Shown here: positions 48,116 through 56,475 of the stretch, one piece after another
How positions within the stretch are numbered: position 1 is the first letter of the stretch
Layout of the letters: each line of letters opens with the position of its first letter
Made by a program: the position numbers and the translations under genes
Assembly: GCA_022760435.1 (NCBI GenBank)
Contig: JALEFY010000029.1
Location: 142,714 to 206,713 of the forward strand
From: Neomegalonema sp.
GTDB lineage: Bacteria; Pseudomonadota; Alphaproteobacteria; Rhodobacterales; Rhodobacteraceae
DNA: 64,000 nt
Reading direction: 5' to 3'
Notes under the pieces: model-generated
Database searches by the model: none
Told to the model about the DNA's origin: nothing
The model's input: only the letters and a program-made list of their open reading frames with translations

Positions 48116-48477
48116 ACGGCCGCCGCGGCTTTGAGAGGCGCGGCGAGGCGCAATTTCGCCTTGGCAAGGATCTCGGTATCGCTGCGCCAGGTGAGCTCGG
48201 CGGCGATCCCCTGTCCCTGCGCCTCGATCTCGAAGGGGCATTCCGGCGCGAGCGGAGCGAGGAATTTCATCCGCGCCACCTCGAGGATCGGCGCGCCCTC
48301 TGCCCGCAACAGCCGCCCGGCATGAGCGAGCAGCACCGCCCCCGGCGTGAGCGGCGCACCCGGAAAATGCCCGTCAAAGCACGCCGCCGCGCGCGAGAGC
48401 CCGGGATGGCGCCAAAGCCGGGACCAGCTTTCGGCATCGGTATTGGCGGCCTCGCTCACCCACTCACTCCGCAACAA
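48112..48477 (-). CDS. FabA/FabZ-like 3-hydroxyacyl-ACP dehydratase
   Basis: A 121-residue hotdog protein. The catalytic histidine is His37 in DGHFPGAPLTPG, the FabA/FabZ signature. It is smaller than FabZ (about 150) but has the size of the partner dehydratases of aryl-polyene clusters. It begins 32 bases after the lipoprotein stop and overlaps the acyltransferase start. Confidence 0.85.
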   Translation of the reverse strand: MLRSEWVSEAANTDAESWSRLWRHPGLSRAAACFDGHFPGAPLTPGAVLLAHAGRLLRAEGAPILEVARMKFLAPLAPECPFEIEAQGQGIAAELTWRSDTEILAKAKLRLAAPLKAAAAV

Positions 48478-48508
48478 CGCACTCTATTCAGGCCGCAAGA
48501 CCGCCCGT

Positions 48509-48919
48509 TCAGAGCTTCTGGATTTCCGTGTTGATTTCCTGCTCCAACAGGTGGATCCACTGATTGTAATTGGGGTGGATCGTGTTGGTCGCCGGATCGT
48601 ATTTCAGGTTTTCCGAGCCCTTGTAGCGGATCGAGTAGGTCTTGGTGTTGTAATAGATATCAACAACCGCCGAATGTTTGCCGCGCACATTCACGCTCGC
48701 CTCGAGCTGACCCGGCGCGATGCGCTTGAACACCCAGCCGCGATTGGAGCCTGCGCGGATGATCGCCTTTTCATAATCGCTCAGCGCCATACTGCGCTGC
48801 GAGGCGGTAATACCGAAAGGGGCATCACTCACATTTTCGACCGGGGCCAGGGTCCGGCATCCGGCCAGCCCGAGGCTGCTTGCCAGAGCCAAACCAATGA
48901 TGACTTTTTTGGCGATCAT
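48509..48919 (-). CDS. Small lipoprotein in the aryl-polyene operon
   Basis: A 136-residue outer-membrane or periplasmic lipoprotein. The signal peptide ends in the lipobox LAGC (about Cys21). The mature domain has GSNRGWVFKRIAPGQ, the pattern YSIRYKGSENLKYD, and IHPNYNQWIHLLEQEI at the C-terminus. The ATG at 48919 has GGGAGAG seven bases upstream; the frame opens at 48952 without a signal sequence. Similar small lipoproteins occur beside aryl-polyene genes. Their role is unknown. Confidence 0.78.
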   Translation of the reverse strand: MIAKKVIIGLALASSLGLAGCRTLAPVENVSDAPFGITASQRSMALSDYEKAIIRAGSNRGWVFKRIAPGQLEASVNVRGKHSAVVDIYYNTKTYSIRYKGSENLKYDPATNTIHPNYNQWIHLLEQEINTEIQKL

Positions 48920-48948
48920 CCGAACTCTCCCAAGATCTGCGAACAAGG

Positions 48949-49689
48949 TCAATTTCGCCCCGACGCTAATCCCAGGGCGATGAGAAGTCCAGTTGGGCGC
49001 AATCCACGGGTGATCAGAAACCGGGTCACCATGCCAAACAGTTTCAGAAAGTCGCGAATGGGGTGAAAGTGGCTCGGCCGCTGGACAAAGCCTTCATAGC
49101 GCGCGGCGACCGGCACCGACACAAAGCGTGCGCCAGCCTCGGCACCATAGAGCAGCACTGCGGTCTCGAACAAAAAGCCCTGCTTGCGGCGCTTGGGAAT
49201 TTCGAGGCGTTGCCAGAGCGCCATCGGATAGACCCGCATGCCGCATTGCGCATCCTGGATCGGCTGACGGCTGGCCCAACCGATGAAGAAATTGCCAAAC
49301 CGAATGCCGTGTTTGCGCCGTGCCGGCATCTGCGCCATGTCGCCGGAGCGATCGCCAAGGATCAGCGCCTCGGGGTGCTCCGCTGCCTTGGCCGCAAAGG
49401 CGGGGATGTCCTCGGGATCGTGCTGCCCATCCGCATCCAGGGTCAGCACATGCGAGAACCCTTCGCGCGCCGCCAGATCGAAGCCCTGCGCCAGCCGCAC
49501 CCCCTTGCCGAGATTCTGCGTCTCGCGAATGAGGCGCACATCGAGATCCGCAATCGCCTCGGCACTGCCATCGCTGGAGCCATCATCAATGACGATGACC
49601 GTCTCGATATGGCGCCGGGTGGCGAGCACGACCTCGCGCAGGGTCAGGATCTCGTTATGCGCGGGGATCAGCGCGGCGAGCTTGGGCAC
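48949..49689 (-). CDS. Glycosyltransferase family 2
   Basis: A 246-residue GT-A fold enzyme. The nucleotide-sugar site is visible as LIPAHNE (about 6-12), IDDGSSDGS and the DxD motif in LDADGQHDP. A short hydrophobic C-terminus (about 215-240) suggests membrane association. The GTG at 49689 follows the methyltransferase stop by four bases. Enzymes like this in aryl-polyene clusters are proposed to link the polyene to a sugar or phosphate carrier. Confidence 0.88.
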   Translation of the reverse strand: MPKLAALIPAHNEILTLREVVLATRRHIETVIVIDDGSSDGSAEAIADLDVRLIRETQNLGKGVRLAQGFDLAAREGFSHVLTLDADGQHDPEDIPAFAAKAAEHPEALILGDRSGDMAQMPARRKHGIRFGNFFIGWASRQPIQDAQCGMRVYPMALWQRLEIPKRRKQGFLFETAVLLYGAEAGARFVSVPVAARYEGFVQRPSHFHPIRDFLKLFGMVTRFLITRGLRPTGLLIALGLASGRN

Positions 49690-49693
49690 GGGA

Positions 49694-50425
49694 TCACTTC
49701 TCCGCCAGATATTCGCAAAAGCAGCCCAATACCGTCTCGTGCCTGGCGGAGGCGAAGCCTTCCTCTCGCATGAAAGCCGTGACCTCATCGCGCCCGATCA
49801 TCTGGTCCATCGTGTCCCAGTAATAGCGCATGAGCGTGTAGGCCTGCGCATCGCGGCTGAACAGATAACTGCCCGCTGGCAGCACATGCTTGAAATAGCT
49901 GCGAAAGAAGAACTGGCCGACCGCGCCCTGCGGCTTGACCACTTCCATGATCAGCACCCGCCCGCCCGGTTTGAGCACGCGGTGAAACTCGCGAAAGGTG
50001 GCACCCAGATCATCCACATGGCGCAGCGCAAAGCCCATGGTGATGAAATCGGCGCTGTTATCGTCAAAAGGCAGGGCCTCGGCGGTGGACTGCACATGGG
50101 CGCAATCGAGGCGCTTGCGCGATTGCTCGATCATCCCCGCCGATGGCTCGACGCAAGTCACCAGCGCCGGGTCCCCGACAATCTTGACGATCTCCCGCGC
50201 CACCGGCCCGGTTCCGGACGCGACATCAATGACCCGCATCCCGGCGGTGAGCCCGGCCCGGCGCAGCGCATCGCGTCGATACATCGCCCCCGAGCCGAAC
50301 CAACCCCAACGCGCGATCCCCTCATAATGGTGCGCCGTGCGATCGAAGATCTCGCGCAGGAATTTCTGCTTGCCCTCGCGGGTCTGATAATAGCGCCCGA
50401 CGACGAAGGGGTTACGCTTGTCCAT
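49694..50425 (-). CDS. UbiE-like SAM-dependent methyltransferase, first gene of the aryl-polyene operon
   Basis: A 243-residue class I methyltransferase of the UbiE/COQ5 type. The SAM loop is VIDVASGTGPVA (about 65-76), followed by FALRHVDD and RVLKPGGRVLIME. In this cluster it may methylate the aromatic head, as in some aryl polyenes. Quinone methylation elsewhere is the alternative. The start at 50425 (six codons after an upstream ATG) is the best fit. It is divergent from the PlsC-type/chorismatase operon. Confidence 0.85.
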   Translation of the reverse strand: MDKRNPFVVGRYYQTREGKQKFLREIFDRTAHHYEGIARWGWFGSGAMYRRDALRRAGLTAGMRVIDVASGTGPVAREIVKIVGDPALVTCVEPSAGMIEQSRKRLDCAHVQSTAEALPFDDNSADFITMGFALRHVDDLGATFREFHRVLKPGGRVLIMEVVKPQGAVGQFFFRSYFKHVLPAGSYLFSRDAQAYTLMRYYWDTMDQMIGRDEVTAFMREEGFASARHETVLGCFCEYLAEK

Positions 50426-50551
50426 GGTCAACTCACACGACAACAGGGTGGGGAGGGGCCACGAAAAGGTCGGCGCGAACCCATACCCGGCAAATTTCTA
50501 GACGCCCCTCAAGCCCTATGCAACAAGACAACAGGGACGGAAGGAGCCTGG

Positions 50552-50572
50552 ATGCAATACGGTCGGATGTGA
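50552..50572 (+). promoter_or_regulatory. Six-codon leader ORF coupled to the acyltransferase start
   Basis: AAGGAG (50541-50546) precedes ATG at 50552 by five bases. The mini-ORF encodes MQYGRM and stops at TGA 50570-50572, overlapping the in-frame GTG at 50569 of the downstream gene as ATGTGA. The downstream GTG has no ribosome binding site of its own. This arrangement suggests translational coupling. Confidence 0.45.
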
Positions 50573-51411
50573 GTATCGCTTTGGGGTTGAGGGATATTGT
50601 CAGCTTTGTCAGGACGCGCGTCTTCGAGCTCTATGTCCTGGTGATGAGCCTGTTTGTTGGCGCGGCGATTGTGCTGTACCCGCCTTTTGGCTGGTACAAG
50701 CACCCGCCCAGCGTGCGCTGGCTGCTGCGCCTGTGGTCGACCCTGTTCGTGCATGGCGCGCGGGTGATCCTCGGGGTGACGTTTCGCATCGAGGGCTGGG
50801 AAAACACTCCGGATGAGCCGGTCATCTTCATCGGCAATCATCAATCCTATTGGGAATCGATCATGATGACCGTGCTGGTCCCGCATATCAATGTGGTGAC
50901 CAAGCGGGCCTCGATGAACGTGCCTGTCTTCGGCTGGGGGCTGAAAAACGCGCCGATGATCGCCGTTGATCGCGGCGAGCCGGGGCGCAACATTCGCAAG
51001 ATCCTGCGCGGCGGCAAGAAAACCCTGCGCGAGGGGCGCAGCATCCTCATCTTTCCAGAAGGGCGGCGGATCTTTCTCGACGAGCCCGAGCAGCCGTTCT
51101 TGCGCGGGTTCGAACTGCTCTATCGCGATGCCAATGCGCCGGTCATCCCGTTCGTGAACAATGCCGGGCTCTATTGGCCGCGCGGGTTCGAGATCAAGTA
51201 TCCCGGCACGATCGTCATGCGCTTTTTCCCGCCGATCGCGCCGGGGCTGGCTCCGGATCAGTTCGCCGAGCACATCGAGAGCTTCATCCGGGCCGAGCAA
51301 GCGAAACTCATGGCGCAAAGCACGCAAGGCGGTGCCGGGATCGTGGCGGAACCGCTTCGCCAAGCCGCGCCTGGATCCGTCGACGCAAAGGCAGGGCAAA
51401 CCCCGCAATGA
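50569..51411 (+). CDS. PlsC-type 1-acylglycerol-3-phosphate acyltransferase, aryl-polyene cluster
   Basis: A 280-residue membrane acyltransferase. The catalytic motif is NHQSYWE (H-x4-E form of H-x4-D), with FPEGRR as the glycerol-phosphate motif. A single N-terminal helix is at about residues 12-35. I choose the GTG at 50569; an ATG at 50518 would add 17 polar residues without family character or ribosome binding site. It overlaps the chorismatase start (ATGA), so it is part of the pigment operon and may acylate the polyene carrier lipid. Ordinary phospholipid synthesis is the alternative. Confidence 0.85.
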   Translation: MSIALGLRDIVSFVRTRVFELYVLVMSLFVGAAIVLYPPFGWYKHPPSVRWLLRLWSTLFVHGARVILGVTFRIEGWENTPDEPVIFIGNHQSYWESIMMTVLVPHINVVTKRASMNVPVFGWGLKNAPMIAVDRGEPGRNIRKILRGGKKTLREGRSILIFPEGRRIFLDEPEQPFLRGFELLYRDANAPVIPFVNNAGLYWPRGFEIKYPGTIVMRFFPPIAPGLAPDQFAEHIESFIRAEQAKLMAQSTQGGAGIVAEPLRQAAPGSVDAKAGQTPQ

Positions 51412-52442
51412 TCGATGCGCGCATTACTGCCTCAAGCCGAACCGAACCGGCCTTTCTCTCCCAAGATCCGAGCGCGCCGACCGCCAAGGGGGTGCCGCTC
51501 TTCTCGATGCGCTTTGAGAACAGGACGGGCCTGACGGTCTCGGATGGTCATCCGGTCCTTTCCGTCAACATGCCAGCCTTCGGCGCGGGTTCGCCGGTCG
51601 CCGAGACCTGGGTCGTGCCCGTGGGAGCAACACCGCAGGAGGCACCCCGGTCGTCAGCGCAATTGCCGATGGTCACGCATCGGGTCGGTGATTACCTGGC
51701 CATCTGCGCCCTGATCGAAGGCGCGCCAGGCACGATCGCGGCGCAAACCGAGCGGGTCTATTCTGCCTGCCTGCAAGCGCTGGCGGCACATCCTGCGCTG
51801 CGGCTGCTGCGGGCGTGGAACTACCTGCCCGGGATCAACGAGACGGATGCCGCCGGGCTTGAGCGGTATCAGGCCTTTTGCCTGGGCCGGGCCCGCGCGC
51901 TCGATACAGCCCAGAGCGGGCAAGCCCAGATCTGCGCAGCGACCGGGATCGGCTGCCATGGCGATGGCCCGATTGCCATCTGCCTGCTCGCCGGGCCGCA
52001 AGCGCGCCATCTGGAGAACTTCCGGCAGATGCCCGCATTTGAGTATCCGGCGCAATATGGCCCACGCTCGCCCAGTTTCGCGCGCGCGAGCCTGCTTGAC
52101 CAAAGCGGGGGCAAACCGCGCCTTCTTGTTTCCGGCACGGCCGCGATCTTGGGGCATGAAACGCAATTCAAGGGCGATCTGAACGGTCAGATCGCGGTGC
52201 TGATCAGCAATATCCGATATCTCATCAGCCGCGAGAATCTCGCCCGCAACGGCATCGAGGGCGATGGTTTCGCCTTGCATCACATGCGCAATGTGAAAGC
52301 CTATATTCGGGAGCAAGCCGATATCGGCGCCGCCCTTTCGCAACTATCCGCCGGGCTCGGGATCGAAGCGTCGGAGATTGTCCCGTTCAACGTGGACGTC
52401 TGCCGGAGCGATTTGCTAATCGAAATCGAAGGATTTTTCTGA
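51408..52442 (+). CDS. Chorismatase (FkbO/Hyg5/XanB2 family)
   Basis: A 344-residue enzyme that converts chorismate to pyruvate and a hydroxybenzoate (3- or 4-) or a dihydroxycyclohexadiene carboxylate. Family blocks are RAWNYLPGIN (135-144), ATGIGCHGDGP, EYPAQYGPRSPSFARA (212-227), SGTAAILGHET (242-252) and DVCRSDLLIEIEG (330-342). XanB2 of Xanthomonas makes the aromatic starter of xanthomonadin, so this gene is the likely starter source of the adjacent polyene cluster. Which of the three chorismatase reactions it performs cannot be settled by eye. It overlaps the upstream acyltransferase by four bases. Confidence 0.9.
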   Translation: MIDARITASSRTEPAFLSQDPSAPTAKGVPLFSMRFENRTGLTVSDGHPVLSVNMPAFGAGSPVAETWVVPVGATPQEAPRSSAQLPMVTHRVGDYLAICALIEGAPGTIAAQTERVYSACLQALAAHPALRLLRAWNYLPGINETDAAGLERYQAFCLGRARALDTAQSGQAQICAATGIGCHGDGPIAICLLAGPQARHLENFRQMPAFEYPAQYGPRSPSFARASLLDQSGGKPRLLVSGTAAILGHETQFKGDLNGQIAVLISNIRYLISRENLARNGIEGDGFALHHMRNVKAYIREQADIGAALSQLSAGLGIEASEIVPFNVDVCRSDLLIEIEGFF

Positions 52443-52507
52443 GCCGGAACATGCATCGGCTGATGGCTGTGGAACTGGCTTGGAAACTTGTCGCAAGGAG
52501 AGGCGTC

Positions 52508-53413
52508 GTGGACAAAGGCTTCAAACTTCTGGCAGCGGCGCTCATCGCTACGCTCTTCGCCACCGCTTCCTCCGCTCAAGACGCGGCGCAGGTGGGGGCG
52601 GGGGTGGGGGCGGGCGCTGAGGCGCCAGCCTCGGTCCCGATGATCGAACAACCGCTCTGGGAGCTGGGCTTTGCGGCAGCAGCAGGCTACGCCCCGCATT
52701 ACCCCGCCGCCGAGCAATCCTCGGGCCGCTTCATTGCGGTGCCGGTCATCATCTATCGCGGCGATTTCCTGCGGCTCGGGGATGAGAGCATCGCGCGCGG
52801 CGTGTTCGTCGACAAGCCCTGGGTCGAGTTCGATATCAGCCTCGCCGGGTCGTTCAATGTCGATTCCGACAGTAATGACGCCCGCGACGGCATGCCGGAT
52901 CTCGATTTTCTGGGCGAGATCGGCCCAAATGTGAAGTTCAAGCTCGGCCAGATCGGCCCCGGCCTTGCGGAGATCAGCCTGCCCGTGCGTGCGGTCTTCT
53001 CGACGGATCTGTCATCGGGAGATTTTCGCGGCGTGGCCTTCAATCCCCGCTTGATCTACAAGATCGGGCGCGTAGGCGGCACGGCGCTGAACCTTGCTTT
53101 CTCGGCCGAGAGCACCTTCGCCACCGAGCGCTTGCACGATTATTTCTATCAGGTCGATACGCGATTTGCGACCCCGGACCGGCCTGCCTATGATGCGCAG
53201 GCTGGCTATCTGGGCAGCGCCCTGGGGCTGAGCGCCTCCTATCCGGTAAATGCACGCTTCGCGCTCTTCTCCGATGGCCGACTGAACTATTACGGCGGCG
53301 CGAAGAATGAGGACAGCCCGCTGCATTTGCAGGATGTCAATGCCTCGATCTGGGCCGGTTTCCGCTGGTCTCTCTATCAAAGCGAAGAGACCGTTCGGCG
53401 CCCGCTGCGCTAG
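52508..53413 (+). CDS. MipA/OmpV-like outer membrane protein
   Basis: A 301-residue outer-membrane beta-barrel. It has a signal peptide (about 1-23, cleavage near SSA) and then alternating strands with the MipA pattern YAPHYPAAEQSSGRFIAVP. It ends YQSEETVRRPLR rather than in a terminal aromatic. The GTG at 52508 has AAGGAG seven bases upstream; the ATG at 52451 does not. It lies 65 bases after the chorismatase and is probably the last gene of this operon. Family members interact with cell-wall enzymes or act as porins. Confidence 0.8.
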   Translation: MDKGFKLLAAALIATLFATASSAQDAAQVGAGVGAGAEAPASVPMIEQPLWELGFAAAAGYAPHYPAAEQSSGRFIAVPVIIYRGDFLRLGDESIARGVFVDKPWVEFDISLAGSFNVDSDSNDARDGMPDLDFLGEIGPNVKFKLGQIGPGLAEISLPVRAVFSTDLSSGDFRGVAFNPRLIYKIGRVGGTALNLAFSAESTFATERLHDYFYQVDTRFATPDRPAYDAQAGYLGSALGLSASYPVNARFALFSDGRLNYYGGAKNEDSPLHLQDVNASIWAGFRWSLYQSEETVRRPLR

Positions 53414-53488
53414 GCTCGCCGCACAAGAAAAGCCGCCCCAGAGCAGCTTTAATCGGCAGCTTTTAATCGAGAGCGCTGATCTTTCTGA

Positions 53489-53893
53489 TCAACAAAGATT
53501 GCCGGGCTTGGCGTAGGCGGCGGCGTTCATCTGCTTGCCATCGGCAGCATAGACACCGAGGATCGCGCTGGCTTCGTCAAGTGCATCGATCTGACGCTTG
53601 GCGGCCTTCACCCCTGCCTTGGCTGCGCGCAGCAGATACTGGTTCTCCTCGGCGCGGCGGCGCACGATGTTGAACAGCGCCGACAGCTCCTTCTTGCGAT
53701 CCTCCCGGATCATCTGCGGGCCGCCCTGAGCGAGTTTCTCGGCAATCTCTTCCATCTGTTCGAGGAACAGGGACTTGTCGCCTTCGATCCGGGCCAGGCC
53801 GTCCAGATCGCCGCGCACGGCCATGTCACGCTCCTTTTGCATCAGAGCAATGCCGGCACGGGTGAGCTTCTCGATACGCAGATCATTCAGCAT
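53489..53893 (-). CDS. FlgN-like flagellar chaperone
   Basis: A 134-residue, almost fully helical protein with heptad repeats (about 20-110), as in FlgN-type chaperones of the hook-associated proteins. Its position, overlapping the rod-binding gene by 11 bases and next to fliK and flgD, supports this. No motif is diagnostic, so the call is moderate. Confidence 0.65.
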   Translation of the reverse strand: MLNDLRIEKLTRAGIALMQKERDMAVRGDLDGLARIEGDKSLFLEQMEEIAEKLAQGGPQMIREDRKKELSALFNIVRRRAEENQYLLRAAKAGVKAAKRQIDALDEASAILGVYAADGKQMNAAAYAKPGNLC

Positions 53894-54197
53894 CGGGGGA
53901 CACCTTTTCTTTTAGTTCTGTATAGATCTTGTCAGCGAGGCCCATGACCCCCTGGCCACTGATCTCTTCGGCATATTCACGGAGCAGGAAACTGCGGAAC
54001 GCATCCTCGCCCGGACCGCCATTGAAAGCCGAGTTATTCTCGGCCACGCCGGCATATTTGAGCATCTCGCTGACAAAGGCGGCTTCAAAATCCGTCGCCA
54101 CCTTGCGCAATTGAGCGTCCTGCGCCTGCGGATCGATCCGCGGCTGACGCAGGGGCGTCGTGCTCAGGCTGGTCTGTAGGCTGGTATCGATGTTCAT
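53883..54197 (-). CDS. Rod-binding flagellar protein (FlgJ N-terminal domain type)
   Basis: A 104-residue protein matching the rod-binding half of FlgJ, without the muramidase half, as usual in alphaproteobacteria. The core is KVATDFEAAFVSEMLKY (about 37-53) and the end AEEISGQGVMGLADKIYTEL. It caps the growing rod in the periplasm. The ATG at 54197 is chosen over an upstream frame extension to 54287. It is divergent from fliK across 117 bases. Confidence 0.85.
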   Translation of the reverse strand: MNIDTSLQTSLSTTPLRQPRIDPQAQDAQLRKVATDFEAAFVSEMLKYAGVAENNSAFNGGPGEDAFRSFLLREYAEEISGQGVMGLADKIYTELKEKVSPDAE

Positions 54198-54314
54198 GCG
54201 AACCCTTCCGGCATCCGTGTCGTAGGAGCGAATAAACACGATCGCGGTAAATATTTCACAACCTCGCACTGGCATTCTTCGCTGCAAGATAACGAAAATT
54301 CTAAAGGTCGAGCG

Positions 54315-55646
54315 ATGATCGGATTCTCACAGCTGGCGCAGGTTTCGCGCCCGGCAGATGGCGGCAAGGTGATGGAGCGCAATCCTGCCGACGATGGTGC
54401 GTCAGCGCAGGATGAGACTGCGGCGCGCGAGCGTGGCGACAGCTTTGATGACGCCATGCAAGCCCGCGCGGGGCAGGATCAAGACAGCCCGCGCGCCGAT
54501 GCGAAGAGTGACGGTGCGAAGAGTGACGGTGCGAAGAATACCGATGCCAAATCATCCGACATCGACAAGTCATCCGACATCACGGCAAAGGCAGAGCGCG
54601 GCGCCGAAGAGATGACCCTCGCCGAGAAACTCGCGGCGTCGCAGGTCGTGGCGGACGAGCAAGCGCAAGCGGAGCTTCCCGAGGCGACCGACGAGATCGA
54701 GACGACGGAGAACGCTGCGCTTGCCGGTGTTGGTCCATTGACAAAGGCCGCCCACGATCAGGCCGAGATCGGTCAGGATGAGCCCGTTTCGCCGAGCGGC
54801 GAAGAGCTCGAAGAGGAGCTGCCCGCATCTGAAGCCGGCCAGACGCCTCTGGCAGCGCCGCAGGCCGACGCCACCCATGCCGCGCAATCTGGTAAGCTTC
54901 AAGCCGAGGGCCCTCAGGCAAGGAGCAATGACGGCGGCAGTCGAGCAGATCTAGACGGCTCCAATCTCGGCGGTGCGGGTCTCGCGGATGCCGAGCAAGG
55001 AGATTCGCCTGAAGCGACCAATCTCGGCGGCGCGCAAGCCAGCGCCTCCCAGACCAACTCCACCCTGACCAGCGCATCTCAGGGTAATACCGCTCAATCC
55101 GGCGCGGTTGCGAGCTTTGCGCAAGCTCTTGATAGCCGTCCCGATCCGGCGCTCTCAAGCGCCCTTCCTGCCGCCTCGGTGGCTGTGGATGCGGCCAGCA
55201 GCACCGCCAATGCCGCCAGCGCATCGCAAGCCCAAACCCCGGCAAGCGCGCCAGCCGCGCTCACACAGCAGCTTTCCACCGCCATCCTCGCCAACCCGGC
55301 GCAGGACAAGATCGAGCTGCGCCTCGATCCGGCCGAGCTGGGCCGGGTCAGCATCGAGATGTCCTTCGAAAATGACCGCGTAAATGTGGTGATGCGCGCT
55401 GAGCGGGCCGATGCCCTCGACCTGATGCGCCGCCATGGCGAGGATTTGCGCCGCGAGCTGGCTGAACAGGGCCTGTCCTTGGGCGATATGAGCTTTGGCA
55501 GCTTTTCCGATCAGGCCAGCTTTGCCGAGCAGCAACAGCAAGAGCAGCCCGATTACGCGCCGCACAAGATCGCGCTCTCTCCCCAACTTACCGCCGCCGC
55601 CGAGACACTCAATATCGGCACCGGCGGCCTTGATCTGCGTCTTTGA
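54315..55646 (+). CDS. fliK: Flagellar hook-length control protein FliK
   Basis: A 443-residue hook-length ruler. The first about 310 residues are low-complexity, acidic and Ala/Ser/Gln-rich. The C-terminal Flg_hook domain (about 335-425) has the hallmark KIELRLDPAELGRVSIEM. Residues 63-72 come from a 15-bp tandem duplication, a way such ruler regions change length. No clear sigma-54 or sigma-28 promoter was found in the 117-bp gap before it. The next gene, flgD, is 37 bases downstream. Confidence 0.9.
   Translation: MIGFSQLAQVSRPADGGKVMERNPADDGASAQDETAARERGDSFDDAMQARAGQDQDSPRADAKSDGAKSDGAKNTDAKSSDIDKSSDITAKAERGAEEMTLAEKLAASQVVADEQAQAELPEATDEIETTENAALAGVGPLTKAAHDQAEIGQDEPVSPSGEELEEELPASEAGQTPLAAPQADATHAAQSGKLQAEGPQARSNDGGSRADLDGSNLGGAGLADAEQGDSPEATNLGGAQASASQTNSTLTSASQGNTAQSGAVASFAQALDSRPDPALSSALPAASVAVDAASSTANAASASQAQTPASAPAALTQQLSTAILANPAQDKIELRLDPAELGRVSIEMSFENDRVNVVMRAERADALDLMRRHGEDLRRELAEQGLSLGDMSFGSFSDQASFAEQQQQEQPDYAPHKIALSPQLTAAAETLNIGTGGLDLRL
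54501..54530 (+). repeat. 15-bp perfect tandem duplication within fliK
   Basis: GCGAAGAGTGACGGT occurs twice in tandem (54501-54515, 54516-54530) with a partial third copy. It encodes AKSDG repeats in the disordered ruler region of FliK. Confidence 0.85.
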
Positions 55647-55683
55647 CGCATCCTGCAACTGAACCTCCAGGAAGGCCCTCGCC

Positions 55684-56394
55684 ATGGTCGATACCGTTTC
55701 CGCCAGCAGCACGACTGCCCAAACCCTCTCCGCCAAGACCGCGCAGAGCGCCGAGAGCGCGATCACGGATTTTGATGATTTCCTCACCCTGCTCACAGCG
55801 CAGCTCGAGAACCAGGATCCGCTAAACCCGATGGACAGCACCCAGTTCGTCGAGCAGCTCGCGACCTTCGCATCGGTCGAGCAGGCGATCGGCTCCAATA
55901 CCCGCCTTGACGCCATTCTGGCGCAGGGTGAGGAAGCGGCCTTGCATGAGCTGGCAGGCTGGATCGGGCGCGAGGTCAATGCCAGCGGCGTCGGTTTTGC
56001 CTTTGACGGTGAGAGCCTGGCGATCGATGTGCCGGCAGATGCCGATGCCAGCACCGCCTCGGTGACCATCGCCGATATGGATGGCAAGACCGTCGCGACG
56101 CTCGCCGCCGACGCCAAGGGCGGGACCGTGACCTGGACCGGCGAGACGATCAACGGCACCAATGCCGCCGCTGGCAACTATCAGGTCAGCTATACCTATG
56201 GCTATGCCGACGCCGATCCGGTGACCGTCGAAGCAACGGGCTATGCCGAAGTCACCGAAGCGCGCGCGGGTGAGGATGGTGTCGAGCTTGTGCTCTCCAC
56301 CGGCGCCACCGTCGCGGCGAGCAATGTTACGGCTGTGCGCGAAGCCCAGACCGCAGATACCAGCGCCGCCACCGATGAGGCCGAGATCTTCTAA
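55684..56394 (+). CDS. flgD: Flagellar hook assembly (cap) protein FlgD
   Basis: A 236-residue protein that caps the growing hook. The N-terminal export and assembly segment has DFLTLLTAQLENQDPLNPMD (about 33-52), the FlgD signature. The central FlgD Ig-like/tudor part runs to about 210. Together with fliK it forms the usual fliK-flgD pair. An AGGAAGG site precedes the ATG. Confidence 0.93.
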   Translation: MVDTVSASSTTAQTLSAKTAQSAESAITDFDDFLTLLTAQLENQDPLNPMDSTQFVEQLATFASVEQAIGSNTRLDAILAQGEEAALHELAGWIGREVNASGVGFAFDGESLAIDVPADADASTASVTIADMDGKTVATLAADAKGGTVTWTGETINGTNAAAGNYQVSYTYGYADADPVTVEATGYAEVTEARAGEDGVELVLSTGATVAASNVTAVREAQTADTSAATDEAEIF

Positions 56395-56475
56395 GCCTGA
56401 TGGGCGGGCCAGCCCTTGACCACCGGGCAGGGGCAGACCAATTTGCGGGGTCGATGGCGCTTGCAGGAGGCAGAT

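Noticed and set aside
54198..54314. Sigma-54 promoter before fliK (TGGCA near 54271)
   Set aside because: The GG to GC spacing is 11 rather than 10 bases, so the match is not convincing.
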